Shown here in pieces: positions 61,279 through 64,000 of a DNA stretch of 64,000 nt. The notes beneath the pieces were generated by a model. That model saw only the letters and a program-made list of their open reading frames with translations. It made no database searches and was not told where the DNA came from. The position numbers and the translations under genes were made by a program. The stretch covers positions 1 to 64,000 of the forward strand of contig JAEETC010000003.1 in NCBI GenBank assembly GCA_016286585.1. The letters are read 5' to 3'. The DNA comes from Prevotella sp. GTDB lineage: Bacteria > Bacteroidota > Bacteroidia > Bacteroidales > Bacteroidaceae. Position 1 is the stretch's first letter. The number at the start of each line of letters is the position of its first letter.

Positions 61279-62586
61279 ATGAAGAATAGATTATTATCAC
61301 TGATAGCTGCGATGGTGCTTGTCCTGAGCACCTGTGTTGCAAATCATCTTGCCTTACAGGCAAGCGGGATTCGAGTGGAGACCGATCGTACATGGTATCT
61401 GGCTGGTGAGGCGATGAAAGTCCGCGTAACTGCTGATGATGCCATGATAGCCTACGCAGAACTGTGCGATGCCTCTGGTCTGGCGGCTGGTGTCGTGCTA
61501 AGTCTGAAAGGGGGAAAGGGGACTGGTATTCTCGAACTGCCAGCCTACCTCCATAGCGGGTACTATGTACTGTCTGTCTATACTCGCCACGATGCAGAGG
61601 TGTCTCAACAGCTTGTCGCCGTCATCAATCCGCTGCGCAAGAGTTATAACGACGATATCGAATGGGTCCGTATCACGGATTCCGACTCATTGAGCTATTC
61701 TCTCACTTCTCACCTCTCACCTCTCACCTCTTTTCAAAAAGATCCCCTCATTGGGTCTGTCCGTGAGACAGAAGGCCATATCATCCAGGCGCGTATCAAG
61801 AACGTCTATGATGGCCAGACATTCAAGGGCAGTCAGATTTGCCCATCCTTAGCGATCGTGGGAATGCAGATCCATTATTTTGAGGGGCAGATGATCAACG
61901 ACTCCACCGCTATCTTCTATACCTTTGGCATTCATGGCAAGCAGCCGTTAGTGCTCTCTGCCAGAACAACCACAGGCGTGAGTCTGCCTATCGAGATGAT
62001 CAGTCCGTTTGCCACCCTGCTCCCCAAAGAGCTCCCACATCTCGTGTTCCATTACCAGCGCAGTGAGGTGGAGGCCCGTTCTCTCGACATGCAGCGCCAC
62101 CAGAAGGCCATTGCGCCTGCCAAGCGGGAGTTGAAGATGGGTGATTTGTCTGATGATTCGGCAGAGGAAGGCGTACCTTTAGACTATGACGAAATGGTAT
62201 TTGGCACGAAGCCGGATCTCTCGTATAACCTCGACGAGTACCGTCAGTTTTTCACCGTGAGGGAAGTGCTCCTTGAATATGTGAGTTGTGTCAGCAATCG
62301 GAAAATCAATGGTGTATCTCAGCTGATTGTCCGTAAGGAGCAGGATGTCTTCAATAGTTCTTTGCCAACATTAGTACTGATCGACGGCATGCCAGTCTTC
62401 GACATCGAACGGCTGCTGAACTATGATGCCCGCCGTATTCACTATATCAACATCTACGCAGACCAATACACATTCGGTCATGACATCTATAATGGTATCC
62501 TGTCGTTTGTGACGCGCTCTGGACGGCTCACGAACTTCCCCACCGAGCCCAACACCCAGTATCTGGTCTATGATTTTCCTGAGTGA
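61279..62586 (+). CDS. Secreted protein with macroglobulin-like start and TonB-plug-like end
   Basis: 435 residues with a signal peptide (MKNRLLSLIAAMVLVLSTCVANHLALQA). About 30-135 resembles an MG2-type beta-sandwich (VETDRTWYLAGEAMKVRVTA, LPAYLHSGYYVLSVYTR). About 340-420 resembles a TonB plug end (VRKEQDVFNSSLPTLVLIDG, IHYINIYADQYTFGHDIYNG, LSFVTRSGR). There is no barrel. Residues SLTSHLSPLTSF are encoded by CTCTCAC repeats (61699-61735). It may be a partner of the two receptors or a polymer-handling surface protein. It lies 3 bp before the kinase gene. Confidence 0.6.
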   Translation: MKNRLLSLIAAMVLVLSTCVANHLALQASGIRVETDRTWYLAGEAMKVRVTADDAMIAYAELCDASGLAAGVVLSLKGGKGTGILELPAYLHSGYYVLSVYTRHDAEVSQQLVAVINPLRKSYNDDIEWVRITDSDSLSYSLTSHLSPLTSFQKDPLIGSVRETEGHIIQARIKNVYDGQTFKGSQICPSLAIVGMQIHYFEGQMINDSTAIFYTFGIHGKQPLVLSARTTTGVSLPIEMISPFATLLPKELPHLVFHYQRSEVEARSLDMQRHQKAIAPAKRELKMGDLSDDSAEEGVPLDYDEMVFGTKPDLSYNLDEYRQFFTVREVLLEYVSCVSNRKINGVSQLIVRKEQDVFNSSLPTLVLIDGMPVFDIERLLNYDARRIHYINIYADQYTFGHDIYNGILSFVTRSGRLTNFPTEPNTQYLVYDFPE

Positions 62587-62589
62587 AGA

Positions 62590-63879
62590 ATGAAGAACAA
62601 ATATAAATATGTGTCTGTGGCGGCGATGGTGGCAGTGATGCTGCTGTTGGGCCTCTACATGTGGATGACGTGGCGCTCGGCTGTGAGGGATATCAGCGAG
62701 CGGGCTGGCAACCAGCTGCCGTGGGCGATGTTCTACGAGAGTTATACCCGTGCCGAGATTCTGTCGCAGGGCGATACGCTCAGCCTGCCCGAATTGCGTG
62801 GCGACCTCTCGCTCGTGTCGTCGGTAGAAGGCATGAACGATGTGCTGAGCCGTAGGTATCACTCCGAGGTGTCGCTCGATACGCTGGCCCTCTATGTCGA
62901 CTCCCTGCTCAGTGTGGTGAGCCTCGACCGTAACTTCACGGTGATGGAGGTCGACAAAGACGGCAAGGTGCTGCGCCAGAACAACAGCCAGATGACGGCC
63001 ACGTCGCTCAAGACCCGTGTGTTCAGCATCCGTCGCGACCAGTCGAAGGGCATCCTGCTGGCACTCAACAACCCCTATCCTGATCTTCTGCGTCGCGTGA
63101 GCCCCCTGTTCCTCGCCAGTGCCATCATCCTCATCCTTTTTGGTGCCATCCTGCTGAGGCTGTTGCGCTACCTCGACGAACAGCGGCTGATGGCAGAACT
63201 GCGCAACGACTTTAGCTATGCGATGGTCCACGACATGAAGTCGCCTCTGTCGAGCATCATCATGGGTGCCCGCTTCCTCCACAGCGGTAAGGTCGACGAC
63301 AAGCCGCAGATCAAGGAGAAATACTACTCCATCATCGAGAGCGAGGCTGAGCACCTGCTGGCCTTGGTGAACAAGCTGCTCACCATCTCGAAGCTCGAGA
63401 ACAAGAAACTCATCCTGAACAAGCAGACCGTCAACCTGGAGCCCGTCATCGACGATATCGTGGAGAAAGCCCACAACAAGACTGACAAACCCATCGATTT
63501 TACCGTCGATCTGCTGACGAAACACGTGCTGGCCGACGAGCAGTATCTTGCGGAGGCCATCTCGAACCTCGTCGACAATGCCATCAAGTACTCCAAGGAT
63601 GAGATCCGCATCACGATCACCTCGCAGAGCAGCGACAAGTACGTATTCATAAAGGTACGCGACAACGGTATTGGCATCTCCCGCGAAGACCAGCGCATTA
63701 TCTTCGACAAGTTCGGCCGTGCTGCCGTCCACGAGCAGAACCGCAAGGGCGGGGTCTCAGGCTTCGGTCTCGGACTGAACTATGTGGATCAGGTGATGCA
63801 GGCCCACGGCGGCAAGGTCACCGTCGCCAGCGAGAAAGACAAATACTCAGAGTTCACACTCTACATCCCTAAACAATAA
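62590..63879 (+). CDS. Sensor histidine kinase
   Basis: 429 residues. Transmembrane helices at about 7-27 and 172-193 flank a periplasmic sensor region of about 145 residues with no recognised domain. The HisKA domain carries the phosphorylated H214 in VHDMKSPLSSI. HATPase_c motifs are N box NLVDNAIKYSKDE, G1 DNGIGISRED, F box FDKFGR and G2 GFGLGLNYVDQ. It phosphorylates the response regulator encoded 6 bp downstream. The stimulus is unknown; adjacency to the receptor cluster suggests sensing of envelope or substrate signals. Confidence 0.95.
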   Translation: MKNKYKYVSVAAMVAVMLLLGLYMWMTWRSAVRDISERAGNQLPWAMFYESYTRAEILSQGDTLSLPELRGDLSLVSSVEGMNDVLSRRYHSEVSLDTLALYVDSLLSVVSLDRNFTVMEVDKDGKVLRQNNSQMTATSLKTRVFSIRRDQSKGILLALNNPYPDLLRRVSPLFLASAIILILFGAILLRLLRYLDEQRLMAELRNDFSYAMVHDMKSPLSSIIMGARFLHSGKVDDKPQIKEKYYSIIESEAEHLLALVNKLLTISKLENKKLILNKQTVNLEPVIDDIVEKAHNKTDKPIDFTVDLLTKHVLADEQYLAEAISNLVDNAIKYSKDEIRITITSQSSDKYVFIKVRDNGIGISREDQRIIFDKFGRAAVHEQNRKGGVSGFGLGLNYVDQVMQAHGGKVTVASEKDKYSEFTLYIPKQ

Positions 63880-63885
63880 TTTTTT

Positions 63886-64000
63886 ATGATCAAACTACTC
63901 TTGGTTGAAGACGATGCATCGTTAGCGTATATCGAGAAGACCGGTCTCGAAGACATCATCGGCGGTTATGAAGTGACCACCGCCACGAACGGCAAGGAAG
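63886..64000 (+). CDS. Response regulator, N-terminal fragment (runs off window)
   Basis: The first 38 codons read MIKLLLVEDDASLAYIEKTG and onward, the start of a receiver domain with the acidic pocket residues ED-D in LLVEDDAS. The phosphorylated Asp and the output domain lie beyond the window. It is 6 bp after the histidine kinase, so it is the cognate regulator. Confidence 0.88.
   Translation, partial: MIKLLLVEDDASLAYIEKTGLEDIIGGYEVTTATNGKE

Noticed and set aside
62371-63732. 453-residue minus-strand open frame opposite the histidine kinase
   Set aside because: Shadow frame; the plus strand carries all kinase boxes.

Overview
The window looks like a chromosomal segment of a gut or rumen Bacteroidales bacterium, most likely Prevotella or a close relative. 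The evidence is the Bacteroidetes promoter form (TTTG about 20 bp upstream of TAnnTTTG), little use of Shine-Dalgarno sites, and lineage-typical families (DUF4271, DUF4249, DUF3836, DUF3737, fused SecDF, TonB-dependent receptors, OPT transporter). Genus is inferred from gene content only.

Layout. 0-9 kb is core housekeeping: xerD, an M16 protease, metK, DUF4271, hemD, rnpA, yidD, tyrS and tRNA-Gln. 9-11 kb holds the uronate genes kduI and kduD, converging on an HU gene. 11.4-17.8 kb has a rhomboid protease, an EEP-family phosphohydrolase, secDF and a small membrane protein with a winged-helix regulator. 17.9-27.6 kb has an outer-membrane protein and two giant secreted proteins, each ending in a dockerin-like module. 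27.7-31.6 kb is a large pectinesterase on the minus strand. About 32.0-36.96 kb is an AT-rich integrative element (NUMOD3-like protein, rolling-circle-type Rep, secreted DUF695 protein, XRE repressor, small and large serine recombinases) whose integrase gene runs into tRNA-Arg(CCT). 37-43.7 kb holds a GH28-GH43 fusion, a carboxylesterase and a GH43-like enzyme. 43.7-48.5 kb holds an OPT transporter, a MalY/PatB aminotransferase, DUF3737 and DUF3836. 48.7-64 kb has two related lipoproteins, a sigma factor with an anti-sigma/beta-barrel fusion, a tandem duplication of a TonB receptor plus DUF4249 lipoprotein, a plug-like secreted protein, and a sensor kinase with the start of its response regulator.

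How it fits together. Pectinesterase, GH28-GH43, esterase and GH43 would demethylate and cut pectic polymers, and KduI/KduD would feed the unsaturated uronate products into KDG metabolism. kduI and the pectinesterase gene carry LacI-type palindromes sharing the core AAACGTTT.

The most unusual signal is a set of short-period tandem repeats (7, 8, 9 and 22 nt). They lie between genes, supply stop codons, form palindromes inside two TonB-receptor genes, and encode the hydrophobic core of two lipoprotein signal peptides. The second is the compact integrative element with a structured leader RNA and a GTG-started 54-residue ORF overlapping its integrase.
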